A stretch of 64,000 nt of DNA, taken from NCBI GenBank assembly GCA_037349315.1, contig JBAIAC010000010.1, positions 28,746,001 through 28,810,000 on the forward strand, written 5' to 3'. Numbering within the stretch: the stretch's first letter is position 1; the number at the start of each line of letters is the position of its first letter. The notes beneath the pieces are model-generated. The model did no database searches. It saw only the letters and a program-made list of their open reading frames with translations, and was not told the origin of the DNA. The DNA is from Chelydra serpentina. Taxonomy: Eukaryota; Chordata; Testudines; Chelydridae. Positions 11,369-23,876 of the stretch are shown here, piece by piece. Both the position numbers and the translations under genes were made by a program.

Positions 11369-11654
11369 TCTCACAGGGTCACTCACCACACTGGCACCTC
11401 CTGCTGGGAGTTTTGGGAATTAGCTCAATCCCAGTGGGTGTGCCTCGGGTGGTGGCGGCTCTCCCGTTCTTACCTCCACCTGCAGACCTGTTACAGCTCC
11501 TTTCTCTCGGCAGCTGCTTGTTGGCACAGCCCTCCGGCCATGTCTAACTGTCTGCAGCTGCCGCCCTAACTGGCTGTTTCCCTAGCAGCCACTCAGCCTT
11601 CCTAAACTGGTTTTATCCCTCTCAGGGCCAGTGAAGGGCACGTGCCCCATCACA
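11369..11654 (+). mobile_element. Solo LTR
   Basis: The flanks are CATAG at 11364-11368 and CATAG at 11655-11659, a perfect 5 bp duplication. The unit begins TCTCACAGGGTCACTCACC and ends CCCCATCACA; the 5-prime TG has become TC. The terminal sequence resembles an abundant turtle LTR family. No internal coding region is attached. Confidence 0.7.
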
Positions 11655-12279
11655 CATAGCTAGAATAAACCAGACCTATGCAAGTTATAAATTGGGTTTT
11701 TCTACAATTACTATTAGTATTGTGGACCATTTCATCAGGTCCAGACCCCTTGGTGTATGAAAAACCTCTCTCCTGAGAAGGCTCCTGCCCATCCCTAACA
11801 GCAACAGGAACTAGCAGGGAGATAAGCACAAGGCTTGCTGCTACTTCGCCTCTCTGCTAGAACAGTCTGTTGTTAACTAGTAATTAAAAACAATTCAGTA
11901 CCCCAGAGGCCTCTTTCTACATGGCTAGAACTAGTAGGAGAGATTTTAGCATGGCCTATGAAAGGCCTCAGCCCCCCAGATCTATCCTCAACAATACCTG
12001 AGTAGTATCTCTGCTTAGACATTTTGAGACTATGACAATCACATGTCCATCCCACCTCCTGGGCCTGTCCAAATTCCTCCTCCTCTCCGTTCTCCCAACT
12101 CTCTCTCTTTCCTCACTTCACCTTCCCTACTCCAGCAACCTCATCTCCTTCTTTTTCTCATTCTCTCTTCGCCCCATCATCCCCACCAAAATTACACAGG
12201 ATGAATTTGCATGACAACTTTCACCCTGACCTCTTGTTTATATGCTGTACTTCTTTTTCCTATTTTTTTTTTAAATGTT

Positions 12280-12390
12280 TGGGCTTTTTAGATGGTAAGT
12301 TCTTTGGGGTGGGAGTGGAAACTGTCTTTCTACATATTTGCATAGCACACAGCACATGATCCTAATCCCAACTGGGACCATGGGGCATCA
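12280..12390 (+). repeat. L2/MIR-type repeat tail
   Basis: The sequence TAGATGGTAAGTTCTTTGGG, followed by ACTGTC and an AGCACA-rich stretch, is the standard 3-prime end of old L2/MIR-related amniote repeats. Confidence 0.5.
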
Positions 12391-13359
12391 GTGTAAACAC
12401 TGACTATTACTTCTAATGTGAATACCACAAATATTTGTTTCTGTCACATATCAAATACCTTGCTTCAGGCTAAAACTTGAAGATGTCAGTAAGGAATTTT
12501 TCACAGCCCGTATTTAAAATATTGCATATACCTAGCTAAGTGCATTATGTTTTTTCCCTTGCCTCCCCAACATATATTTGACTACACAGTAGGAAAGGAT
12601 ATCTTATTACATGGATCAGTGGTCTCATCTGGTATGGCCAACAATGTGTTTTGTTCTTCCATTTGAATTTTCCACAGATTTCAAATATTAACATATACAA
12701 AGGTTACCATGATATAACCTGAAGAGGAGGAATTGGAGAACCTGACCTGGAAAATAGCTACAATTTTATGCATGTGTGGCAAATATAGTCTAACGTTGTT
12801 AGGACTTTCTGGTTAAGTCTTCTCAGGAGGAAAATAACCTGACAGTGGCTATGGCATTTGAAAATAAAATAAACATTTACAAAAGTAGAAACCAAATGGA
12901 AAAAAATGGCTTGTTTCATTCACACAGTCAATATCAATAAACATGTACAATGTTAACTACACCCTTCCACACTGACACTACCATTTGATGAAAAAGAGAA
13001 GGCAATACAGAGCTCCTGGTCCTCATTACAGTGTAAGGTAAAAAATCTTTCCTTGAAACTAGGCAAACTTGACAAATTGGCTTATGTCAGACCTGGAACA
13101 CAGTTCAGAGAAAATCAAGAACTGAGGTATGTGAAAATACGATAGAAGAAAATGAGACTGTAAACAAACACTGACTTTAAAACAAGATTGTTTTTTAGAG
13201 CAAAAATTAGAAATTTGGGAGAAGAAAATGCATATCCAAAATATTCCAATTTTAGGGATCCTTGATGAAGAGGAAGGAAGTTTTCTTACATTATGAATTT
13301 GCAAATTAATCCTGCAACTGCTAAGACTTAATGTTATGAATGGCTAAGGGAAGGCATCT

Positions 13360-13450
13360 TAAACCAGATTCTTCAGGACACTAAGATGCTAATTACCATT
13401 GATTTCAATGAAAGTTAGGTGCCTAAAATACCTTTGAGGATCTGGACTTC
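13360..13450. repeat. Short old interspersed repeat
   Basis: The phrase CATTGATTTCAATGAAAGTT, then AGGTGCCTAAAATACCTTTG and GAGGATCTGGAC, is a common reptile repeat phrase. The family is not identified. Confidence 0.35.
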
Positions 13451-14779
13451 TGTAACTAGTATGGGGTGACCGCAAATAAAACAATGCAATGTTAGGATGA
13501 TCTTGACTATGCCAAGACTTATGATTATGCTGAGTATGCCCAGCAAGAAGTAGAGTTGATATCAACTGATCTAAGTACTGGTGCGATGGCTGTTACCTTG
13601 GCTGACATACTGAGCACAGAACATGGGAATTCCAAGTTCCAGAGCTAAAAGCATACTACAAATTGAAATGATAAACCAAGACACACTAGCTGGGGTTGTA
13701 ACAGACTCAAGCCCTCAGAGAACTGGGTACAGAGGGGGGACCTGTAGCACACACAGCAGCACTTAATAAAAGTATCCAGCCAGATCTTGGCAAATGTGAC
13801 TCCTGAGGTTTCATCAAATGTTTTATTGTGTTAGAAGTTATATCACACCAAAGGAGGAACAATTACTTCCTTCAGTTCCTCTCAATTTGCAAATGAATCT
13901 TATAGGAAAATTCTGCCAATTTAAGCAAAAGTTGAACTTTTTTTTAATTACCATGGGGGCTGCAGAGAAAGCACTTCAATCAGGTGATGGTGCTTTCCCA
14001 TATGATGGGCCCAGCAGCACTGCAAATTGCTTTTAAATGGGAGGAGGAAGGAGAAAAAAGGTTTTGGCACAGATTATAGATAAATGTGAAAGATACGCTA
14101 ATGCAGGGATGTTAATTATGAGCTGGGATATTTTACTCTTATGAAACTGACAAAACTCAGATGTGATTTTGGGGACTATACAATTCCTTAATGACCTCTA
14201 TGTGAAACATAAAATGGCCAGAGAGGGAGGCTCTGTTGCAGAAAGTTGATTTAGTGTTGACTCAAGACACATCGATATAGGAAGAGCCAATCAAAGAATT
14301 AAAATGTAGACTCAGATTTCAAGTGATCTGACAGAGAAAGAAAAGCTAGTCTATATGGCATCATTTCAAAAAGACTGAAACTAGATGTAAAAGAAAACAA
14401 TGAGCAATTACAATAAAAATGAAAGGTTAAAAGACATTATTTATTAGATGAGGTCACATAAGCCAAGAAGTTACCCAAGTGTTGGCTGAATATGCCAAAA
14501 TGCAACCCCCCTCCCCCCAAACTATGTCATACAGCTAAAGCCAAAAGCACCTACAGGACTGGAGAACAGCACAGAAATATCACCTCTCTCTCTGTAGGTT
14601 CAGTGTCTGCAGCACAAACTGCTTCACTTTGGCAAATATAGCTATTCGTTAGCATCAGAGTTCTGGTCTGTAAATTGGATAGTGAAATATAATCCAAAGT
14701 TATCCCAAGGAAAATATTAAAATGATAGTTAAGGAAAGGGTACTGAAATATAAAGTAAACTTTGTTTCATATTTGGGAT

Positions 14780-15521
14780 TGTGGCGGGGTTCGTACTCCG
14801 TCGCCCCTCTGAGACGCAGGGGGGCTAGGAGGTACCCTGCCTGTCTAGTTCCCAGTCCGATTTTATGCCACTCCTGGCAGCTCATCCAGCCGGACTCAAT
14901 GGCCAGAGTCCCCCTTAGTCTCTTCCCCTGAAGGGCTAGCACGGCCTAGGGGCCTAGGTTACTTCAGGGTGCCTTCCCAGTCAGGTAAGGCAGTCTTGAG
15001 TTCTGAGCTTGGGGCCCGTGCCCCCAAGCGCGGCGGTCCTCGGTAGGGGACCTGGGGCCCAACCCAGGGCCTTAACAGCGGGTAACACAGCCCGCCAGGG
15101 TCAGCGGGGAATCCCACCGAAACACGCTGCCCTCACTGGGGTGGGAGGTACCACTCCCGCACCCCCCACCCCCCGGGTCACTTCCTACCAGCTCTTTTGA
15201 TGCAGTAGTCCATGTGCTTTCTGAGCCCCCAGGCTCCTCAGTTCCCTGAACTTCCTGGGGTTCCAGTAGCGGCTGACCTCCAGTCCCGGTCCTGGGCTCT
15301 TTAGCTCTCCCTGGTAAGGGCGGCCCTAGCTCCTGGGCTGGAGCCTCTGCTGGGCATCCTTCCTCCTCAGCAGCCAGCCCTGACTGAGCAGCAATGCAGG
15401 CTTTTATACCTGGCCCCCTGCTGGAGCATGCCCAGCAGGGACTCAGGGGCATGGCTTCCTCTGCCAGCAGAGAAGGGTTAACTCTCTCATGGTCAGTGTG
15501 GGGCCAGTCTTCCCCATCACA
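14780..15521 (+). mobile_element. Solo LTR with GGGAT duplication
   Basis: GGGAT at 14775-14779 and 15522-15526 forms a perfect 5 bp target duplication. The unit starts TGTGGCGGGGTTCG and ends CTTCCCCATCACA, so it has TG...CA ends and a short imperfect terminal inverted repeat. It is GC-rich, and the frames of 60-200 codons inside it have no recognisable motif. It is probably from the same broad LTR group as 35078-39060. Confidence 0.75.
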
Positions 15522-16679
15522 GGGATATAAAATACAAGCAGAAGGACAAGCTATTATTATAACTTGTTTAAAGGTTGGTAAATAGACCTCATTTGTTGAG
15601 CACTGGAAAGGAAACCCACCTCCATATGGAATACCCCAGAGAATATTAATGGCAACAGTCATAGAATTAACAGATACATGCAGTCATCAGCAGAAAGGAA
15701 AAAAACAGGAGGTAAAATAAAGATTAAATAGTTTAAACATTTTGAAATATTTACATTTTAATATTTAATAGAAGTTGTTAAAATGTAGGGAATTAAGCCA
15801 TTTGAAAGTCATTACTGCAGTGCTGCCTTTAGTTTGAGTTTAAAGGTTGATTTTCTTTTACAATGTTTTGAGGTTGTGTGTGTAAAACATGCAGTTGTGA
15901 ACACAAAATGCACAATTGCACATGCAATTTCTGCTAGTTTACTCTGCAGTATTGTGCAGTTACTAATTTTGTATATGCAACATGTTTTTCTGAATCACCG
16001 ATATAATTTTCAAAATATAGGTCTCAGTCAGCCAATTAACTGCTAGGGAAGATGAGAGAGGAAAAATGAGAATGTAAAGAGAAAACTACAAAATATGGAA
16101 AAAACTAGAACTGACTTAACAACGAAACTGTGATATTACATGAATATCAGCTTTCCTCAGAGTAGTTTCATTTATATAGCTCCAGTATCTGGCATGCTAA
16201 TTTACCAGCCCAATCCTACCATTAACGTTTATAAAATTAATGAACTGAAATGTAATGTAACTCATGGTTATACCGGATTATAATGAATCACTAATGCTAC
16301 TCAATATCATTTGAATTCTGCTAATAGAGATGTGCAACATGCAAGAGAATGTTATACTAATAAGCCCACCTACTGCAGTAATGGAAAACAACCAAATAAT
16401 TTCTCTAATGCTTTCTCACTCTGAGGATTCCCCTTAGGGTTCATGCACCAATATAAGAAATGAATGAAAGGAGGTCAGATTCAAACCTGAATTTTGTTCT
16501 TTGGGCTGTATATTCAAGGTATAGATGTTAGAACCGTTGTACTTAAGATGCAAATCAAAACACTATATCCTTTATTTTTGGTGAGTTGAGAATTCACACA
16601 GGTCACATATCAAATAAAAAAAGCAAACTTTAGAAAACAAAAACACCAAAAATGATACTACCATCCTTGTACCAGGAAA

Positions 16680-19530
16680 ATAAGAGGTTACTCACCTTGT
16701 GCAAAAAGTGATTCTTTTAGATGTTTTTTCCCCTATGGGTACTCCCCTTCAGGTGTACATATATCTCTTGAGCACTTGATTGGAGACTTTCCATTAGCAG
16801 TGTTCATTTGGCCCACACATGTACCCTATACCTCCTCATGCTGGACACCAAAATTATGTAGGGATGCACAGGTGAACTGCTCTCAGTTCCTTCTCCACCC
16901 GAACATCCCATAGAGAACTGTCCAAAGCACAGGGGAAGAAGGGCGGGTAATGGAGTACCCATCCAGGCGCACATCTCAAACAAATGCAGTTACTGCATGA
17001 GATGAGTAACCTCTTCTTGAGTAGTGTCCCTACGGGTGCTTCACTTCAGGCGGCTTCCGAGCAGTATCCAAGAGAGGAGGGAGCTCCATAATTGAGTCTA
17101 GAACTGAAGATAAGTGCTTGGTATTCAGAGCTGGCTCCAGGCACCAGCAAAGGAAGCAGGTGCTTGGGGCGGCACTCCGGCCATTCCTGGGGCGGCACAT
17201 TTCAAGGGCTTGCTTTTTTTGTTGTTGCTTCGGCTGCGGCTTTTTTTTTGTTTTTTGCGCGCGCGCCGCTTGGGCTAGAGCCGGCCCTGTTGGTACTGCA
17301 GTACTATCAGATCTGGCAACATGGATCAATGCACAATGTTTAGAGAATTATGCACTGATGTCCATATAGCAGCCCAACATATCTCAGATACTGCCATGTT
17401 GTTGAGTAATGCTGCAAATGTTGCTTGTGAACAAGTACAATGTGCTATTGCCCTTTGGGTGGATGAACACTGGCTGCAGCATCATAACAAGTGGTAATAC
17501 ACCCAGATATCCATCGCAACAGTCTCTGAGCAGAGATTGTGGGCCCCTTTGGATTTATATGCGAAGGAGATAAAAAGTTTAGGTGAACTTTCAAAATTGT
17601 TTATTCTAAGTACAAAGCAAATGCTCTTCTAACATCCAAGATATGAAAACAGGTCTCCTGCAGACAGTTATGTGGTTTTGAAAAAAACACTGGTAGATGA
17701 ATAGATTGGTTAAGAGGAATCTCCAATAGTCCCTTAAGTAAGAATTTAGGGTGCAGGCATAAAGAGTTTGTCGTTGAAGAACAGTGTAAAGGGGGTGGTG
17801 GATGGGATCTGCCATCAAGGCTCCAAACTCCCTGACCCTACAGGCTGATGCAATGGCTACTAAAAAGGCCATCTTAATAGATAAATGGAGCAGAGAGCAG
17901 GTTGCCATTGGTTTAAATGGAGATCTCATAAGGTATTTTAGTACCAGGTTGGGGTCTCTAATCTTGGGGCAGAGAGTCCCCAAACACTTAATAAACCAAG
18001 ATGACAGAGTGAGCAAAAATTCCCTTTACTAGGGAATGAAAGGCTGATATTGTGACCAAATGGACCTTAATTGAACTGACAACCTTATTTCTTTAGATCC
18101 AACAGGTAATCCAGGATGACTGAGAGTGGCACAGATTCAGGCAGACACCACCAATGGAAGAATCTTTTCATTTCTGCAGGTAAGTAAATACGGGTCGACT
18201 CCTTTCCACTGTTCAGAGCAGTAGAATCCTAATCCTGTGAACCTTAGAGGAACCACAACCTGAGGTGGAGAACCTGTAAGTGGAGGTGAAGCATACAACC
18301 CGCATCCCGGGAGAGGAGATAAGGAGTGTTCAGAAGCTTGAACAGCAGTTGAACACATAGATGAAGGTGGTAAGGGTACCAAGGGTACCAGCCAGTTTGG
18401 TACTATAAGGATAATTCTGGCCTTGTCCTGTCTGAATTTGTTTATCACCGTTAGTATTACCGGTGTTGGGGGAAATGTATAAAACAGACCTTTCTTCCAA
18501 GACAGAAGACAGGCGACTTCCAAAGATTAGTGTCCCAGACCTCTCTTGAGAATAGAGGGCACTTCTTGTTCCTAGACGTGGTGAACAGATCCACTTCTGG
18601 AAGTATCCCTTTCTGAAATATACTGTGGAGAATTTGAGAGTCTAGCTTCCATTCATAGTCCTGCAAGAAGCCACTGTTGAGAATATCAGCTGTGGTGTTC
18701 CGAATACCTGAAATTTGGATCTGATGAACCAAGCACCAGCTCCATAAGTTTCATGGCTTGTTGATACAGAACATGCAGGATATATTGTCTGTCATGACCC
18801 AGACTGATTTCCACTGATGAGAAGTAGGAAATGAAAGCAGGCGTCCCTGGCTTCTCTGAGTTCTAACAGATTGATGTGGACACTATTTTCCTGAGGTATC
18901 CATCTGTTCTGAGTCATGAGATCATTGAGGTGAGCTCCCCATCCCAACAGTGATGTGTTTGTTGTCATAGTTACTCATGGAGCAGAGTGACAGAAAGAAA
19001 TGCCTTCACACACACTGAGTTGATCTTTCCACCAGTCTAGGGAGTTCCTCACTCGGAGAGGAACTGTCATAGGCCTGTCCATGGAGCCTCTGCCTGTAGA
19101 ATAGGTTGTTCTGAGCCAACCCAGGAAACAGCAGTTGAAGGTGTCTATACCTTGCCCCCACCAGGGATTGTAAAGTAGCCTTAGAGTCCTTTAGTGTGTA
19201 CAAGGACTCATCCGTGGTCTCCAAGAAAAGCTTATTACCATTGAAGGAGAGGTCCTCAACAGTGTTCTAGTCTTCTTTCAGAAACCTTGAGAGTTGGAGT
19301 CATGACACCGCGCTGTAGCTACAGTGGTGGAGATGGACCTGGCAGCAGCAGCAGCATCCAACGATGCCTGAAGAGTGGCTCTGGCCAACAACTGACCCTC
19401 TGAAATGATGGCCTGGATAACCCTAAACAAACTATTGAGAAACTAAACAAGATAGGCATGCTCAAGGTGAACGTATTAAGGCTCTGTATCAGGCCGAGGT
19501 GATTGAGAAGGGCAGTTCATCTGTGCATCC
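16680..19530 (-). mobile_element. DIRS-like tyrosine recombinase retrotransposon, decayed and internally deleted
   Basis: On the minus strand three remnants appear in order. A gag-like Ala-rich piece and a 72-codon frame lie near 19006-19400. An RNase H piece near 18480-18990 shows SLLGWGAHL, INLLELREARDA and then EVDLFTTSRNKKCPLF. A tyrosine-recombinase-like piece at 17606-18016 shows LHLSIKMAFLVAIASA and REFGALMADP. The order RNase H then recombinase fits DIRS elements, which lack a DDE integrase. The reverse transcriptase expected between gag and RNase H is missing, so I infer an internal deletion. Frameshifts are present throughout. Ends are approximate. Confidence 0.65.
17126..17289. mobile_element. 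hAT MITE nested in the DIRS-like element
   Basis: CAGAGCTGGCTCCAG at the left faces CTAGAGCCGGCCCTG at the right. The flanks TTGGTATT (17118-17125) and TTGGTACT (17290-17297) are an 8 bp duplication with one change, as hAT elements make. It is 164 bp with a T-rich run and a GCGCGCGC stretch. Confidence 0.85.
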
Positions 19531-20277
19531 CTATATAGCCTTGGCAGTCAGCACAAATAGGGACACTATGTGAAGAATTACCGGTTACTTCAGTTAAGTT
19601 TCACAGAAAATACCTCTTAGAAACAGCCTTAATTGAGAATACTATGATACTTACACCAGCAAGAAGATGCACAGTTGTGGTAATTAATGGTTGTTAGATA
19701 CTGCAAGGGGACTTTTCACATTGCTTTTTGGGGGTGTCATAAAAATAAGCTATTTTGTTTTCATTTCTCAGCAATAATCTAATTAAAAATCCAAATAAAT
19801 ATTATGAATTCAGGGGAATGGTTGGCATATTTCCAAACAAGATTTTGATAAAGTAGGCCAACTACTGGGCCTGGACAAATTTATCATGTACTTTGAAAAA
19901 TATTGAAGTTTATTATGAGTACACAAACTTTTATAATGCAGTAGTAGCAACGTGTATCCATCTAATCTAACAACGCCTCTTCCATGCAAATGCTGTATGT
20001 ATATTGTAGGTTTCTTCAATACTGTACATTTGTTTTACAAAAGAAATCTATTTATATTAGAGCTATATATTGCCGCCCCCTATCCGAGCGTCTTCCATGT
20101 AAAATCAATAGCAAGAGCCTAGTCCGTAGTGGATTTCATGGAGAAATGCAGCAACACAAGACATGGTAGAGTCTATACCAAAAAGAGGCAGCCTATTTAG
20201 GTGTCAAAGACTGTGCAAGAAAAACTAGACTAATGCAAAAATAATCTACTGGAAACAGTTAGTAAATCAGCACTCAC

Positions 20278-20389
20278 AGGTATACAATACTCCACCATTG
20301 GGTAATTTAATTTATGGCCCTTAGCTGTACGGCCAGAAAAGAAACAGCTCTGGCAGACATCATAGTTGAAATGTTTCAGGCTCCGGTAC
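20278..20389 (-). CDS. UTRN: Utrophin exon, rest of ZZ zinc finger (equivalent of DMD exon 69)
   Basis: This 112 bp exon completes the ZZ finger: [10 protein letters not shown], then [16 protein letters not shown] and MVEYCIP. The acceptor is TCCACAG and the donor ATACCT|GTGAGT. The CxxC of VCQSC supplies the second half of the zinc site begun in the previous exon. One residue is unusual: the codon after HKL reads AAT (Asn) where vertebrate dystrophin and utrophin usually have His (HK-L/M-HYPM). The next expected exon (137 bp in DMD, beginning near TTSGEDVRDF) was not seen between 1 and 20277, so it should lie outside the window. Confidence 0.96.
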
Positions 20390-20639
20390 CTGTGGAGACA
20401 TTAAGCAGAGTGATTAAGTCATTTACTGGAGCTTCCTAAATTTAAGTTCTATTATTTGCTTGCTATTAAATCTCACAAGGTAAATTAGCTTACTTTCTCT
20501 CTCTTTTGCATTCTTAAAAAAGTGGAGAGGAAGTTGCTCTTTGAAATGGTGACAGTTCGTTTGACTTGGATGCTCTGCAGCAACAGCAGTGCAAGGGGGA
20601 CACTGAGTTTGTGAAGCTGAGCTTAGAAACCACCGTGTT

Positions 20640-20905
20640 TGTCTTTATATATTAAATTGTGGGAGCGTGGCTCATCTGCCTGATGTGGTTAAGGCACATC
20701 AGTTTCATAGCCAACAGCAGACCAGGGAGTGATGCTGCCAGCATCACGTCCAACTGACTTTGATTGCCCTAACCCCATAGATCAGGTACCCATTTTGCAG
20801 CTGGATGAACTGGAGGTGGCCTTTCCGTGTGAGATCAAGCAAGGCTTGAATCCACGATCTTCAGGACTGTAGTCAAGTGCCTACCACTGAGCCACTGCAT
20901 CTCTA
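20640..20905 (-). repeat. Possible tRNA-like SINE relic
   Basis: On the minus strand 20840-20905 reads like a tRNA: TGGCTCAGTGGTAGGCACTT resembles an A box and GTGGATTCAAGCC a B box. The remainder is an old repeat with no visible tail. It is weak support only. Confidence 0.3.
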
Positions 20906-21224
20906 TAATAGTGCCTGATATAAGAAACATGTTTCAGCAGACTGCTGCAGGATGTAGCCCCATATCTGTGTATCTATGACACTTCAGAACAGAAAACCTT
21001 GCAGAGCATGAATTCATATACGGGGAGTAGAAGTTGGCTCTGGAGGTATAATGGGAAAAAACAGAGTTTATAATTCTACAATTTAAATCCACTTTTAAAA
21101 CTCTTTGTTGCTTTGTTTCTTTTAGAAAAAACACATTTTTACAAAAATGTGCCCCAGCAATCCTTCTGTGAACATCCACAATTTACCACCTTCCCTTGCA
21201 TAGTACAAATCTTTACCTATGTAG

Positions 21225-21247
21225 CAGCACAGCACAGCACAGCACAG
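21225..21247. repeat. AGCAC microsatellite
   Basis: About four and a half copies of AGCAC in tandem. Confidence 0.8.
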
Positions 21248-22529
21248 AAACAACAGTTAGTAGAGATGGAAAAACATAGCAGTATCACAGGGTTGATTTA
21301 GGATCTGTTTGAAGCCCCAATCGAGGTCTGATGCATAAACTGCACCACTCTAGAATACAGGAAAACACCTCTGAGCCACAATTTCTTCCCTGCTGTCTCC
21401 TTGCTTAAGGGGATCATATTCACTATTGACCTATACTAGCAGCAAATTACAATGTCCCCCTCCACCTGATACCAACTCAGCTGCACTGCCCAGCAAATGG
21501 GGTGGTGAACCTAAGGGTGCACAGCATGCACTCACTCCTGCATGCCTAGACCTAAGATCCAGGTAGCCCACACAGGAGTGGTAAGGGGGTTCTTACCCTT
21601 ACACCTCTGTGCAGGTGTGCAGCCTGGCTCAGATCTAGCCCCAGTTAGAGAAAGCAAATAAAAACAACCCCCCTAAAATATGTTGAATGTATCATCTAAA
21701 CTGCACTTGACCATTTGTCCTGGTATGTCTTGATTTCAGCTATCAGAACCCAGCAGGGGCTGCTTATGAGTGAGCCAATTCAGGCTTGCTTTGTGTGGCT
21801 TTGGTCTACAGAAGCCATGATGTTTTGTTGGAGGGATTTATCATTTCTTTTTTACTTCTATCTAATTCTCAGACGACTTCCAGCCCCACAATCCGCCAGA
21901 AGTTAAGCCTGTAGCAGCAAAGGTTGCCTGATCTTTTGGCCCAGGTCCCAAGAAATTAAAGGGAGTAGTGGAGCTGGAATCTGTGCTATTATGATTTTAG
22001 AGTAGTGACTTCCAGTAGCTAAAGCAGATTTAACTAGAAGTGCTGAGTTACTGTGTACCAACATGTAAGAGAAAAACAGAATTACCCTCTAAGAAACTTT
22101 ATGCATAGAAACTAGAATGACTGACAGTGTGTGGAGTGACACCTGGGTGCTGATGCTGATCAATGATAAAAAGGCACTATGAACAAGCTGCCTCTTGAGT
22201 GGCTTCTGCAATAGCTCAGAGACCTAGATGGAATAGAGAATGAAAATTTCTAGTTTTAAAAAAATTACCTTAGCTAACTTTTCCCTGGAGTTTATTTATT
22301 TGAGTTTTATGAGTTTATGATGGGGTTGCTTGTGGGGCAGGGCTCAACAGCACTAGGGCTCACCTTCTGGTTTACATCTTATGTTCCTGAAAGCTCGTGC
22401 TTCAGGGCTTTAGCCAAACACCTACATGGGTCAGGAATGGATTCTCCCCTTACATCCCATGTATTCTGGTGGGGAAAGGGTTTGCTCTCCTTCCTCTGAA
22501 GCATGGCTGGAAATGGAACAGAGGATGGG

Positions 22530-22985
22530 GGTGGCTAGGGCTCTGAGGTGTCACCGAGCATCCCCTCTCTCAGATGCTTGGCTGGCTGTTTCTTGCTCAC
22601 ATGCTCAAGGTCTCTCTGATCGCCATATGTGGGGTTGGGAAGGAATTTTCCTCCAGGTCAGATTGGCAGGGACCTTCGGGATTTTTTTTGTTTTTTGCCT
22701 TCCTCGGCAATGTGAGGGTGCAGGTCACTTGCCAAGATTATCTGGGTACACTGCACTTAATCATTCCCCTGCCATTGCAAGGGGCTCGGGCATTGGTGCA
22801 CCTGAGTCCCTCCTCTTCTCTCCCTGTGGCACATAACACCTACTCTCCTTTGGTCTTTAATACGCACGTCTAATTTCAGTTGCTGGGATTAGTGCGCAAG
22901 TGATGTTAGTGGCCTGTGATATACAGGAGTCAGACTAGGTGATCTGGTGATTCCTTCTGGCCTTAAACTCTAACTCTGACTCCGC
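22530..22985 (+). mobile_element. CR1 LINE 3-prime untranslated region
   Basis: Marker phrases include GGGTTGGGAAGGAATTTTCC, TCCAGGTCAGATTGGCAG and, at the end, GGAGTCAGACTAGGTGATCT followed by CCTTCTGGCCTTAAACTCTA. This is the long CR1 3-prime UTR of the turtle/crocodilian type. The upstream 22310-22530 may belong to it. The plus-strand frames here are accidental. Confidence 0.75.
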
Positions 22986-23876
22986 TCCCATTTGTGTGTC
23001 CAGGTATTTGATGGGGAGGGGCTCTTGCCCCTCTAGGGGAGTCTGAGGTGTCATCTTGGGCCTTGCCTTGCCCCACTGGGGATGTCTGGTACACCTAACA
23101 TGACTGCCCCTGGAATGTATGCAAATAATTCCCACTAGCTACCACCAGATTCAGATGAACAGAGGGACGGCGGCGTAGGCAACCTTTATTTTTTTATTAT
23201 TAGCATTAGAATGGACTCCTACGGGGAGTGTGAAGGGGTTGTAAAAGAAGGTGAATGGCTCATACATTTCAGCAACTGTCAGATTGGCAAAATAAAGGTA
23301 TGTGTGGTAATGGGGCATACTGGGGTACTGCTGAAAGGGGGAGTGTCATTTCCTGGTTTTCAGATGTTTGAATTTTGCTCAACTCAACGTTCACCAAATG
23401 ACGTTAATGATGCATTAATGTGGGGGTTTTTTTGTGCCTTTGAACAGTATATACCTTTGTTACAACTAACAGCTCAGAAAGACTAAAAGGCATTTGCCGT
23501 CAGTAAGACCAATGAAGCTCAACTAATTTTGGGTTAATAGGCCAAGCCATTTTGGAGACATGATGTCCAAAAAAATTAGGGATTTTTTCAGAAAGTCAAC
23601 AACAGGAAATTTTAAAAGAACACCTCCTTATGCATCCTGGCCACAAAATTTAAAAGCCTCTACTCTGATTTTTTCCAAACCTCTCAAGGGAAAAGATAAA
23701 GGTATACTGGGATGAGATGTGATGTGAAATTTATGAGGAATTGGTTTCTATTTTGGGAAAGTTGGGATGGTGCTGAAAACTGGGCTCATAAAGGGAATTT
23801 CAAACGTCAACTATTGAGCCACTACCTCATTTCAATCATTTTGATCTCATTGAGTAATATAGTATCCTGTGGCACC

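Larger units (their letters stand above)
1..20277 (-). other. UTRN: Utrophin intron downstream of the ZZ exon (partial)
   Basis: More than 20 kb of intron lies 3-prime of the ZZ exon on the coding strand. Its repeats are listed separately. Stretches where I recognise nothing certain include 940-2340, 5911-8225, 10590-11360, 12400-14770, 15530-16670 and 19580-20270; they are AT-rich with no long conserved frame. Confidence 0.65.

Noticed and set aside
11873..12214. Two 60-codon frames
   Set aside because: No conserved motif, no splice context, and composition like the surrounding intron.
15072..15662. 196-codon minus-strand frame
   Set aside because: It lies within a GC-rich solo LTR and crosses its boundary; no motif recognised.
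1..20277. The next utrophin exon (equivalent of DMD exon 70)
   Set aside because: Scanned by eye for the reverse complement of codons for the TSGEDVRDF and VQTVLEG motifs; none found, so it is probably outside the window.
20840..20905. A second tRNA gene
   Set aside because: Only a loose A/B box resemblance inside an old repeat; acceptor stem not found.
22317..22873. Plus-strand frames of 60-136 codons
   Set aside because: They overlap a CR1 3-prime UTR, which is non-coding.
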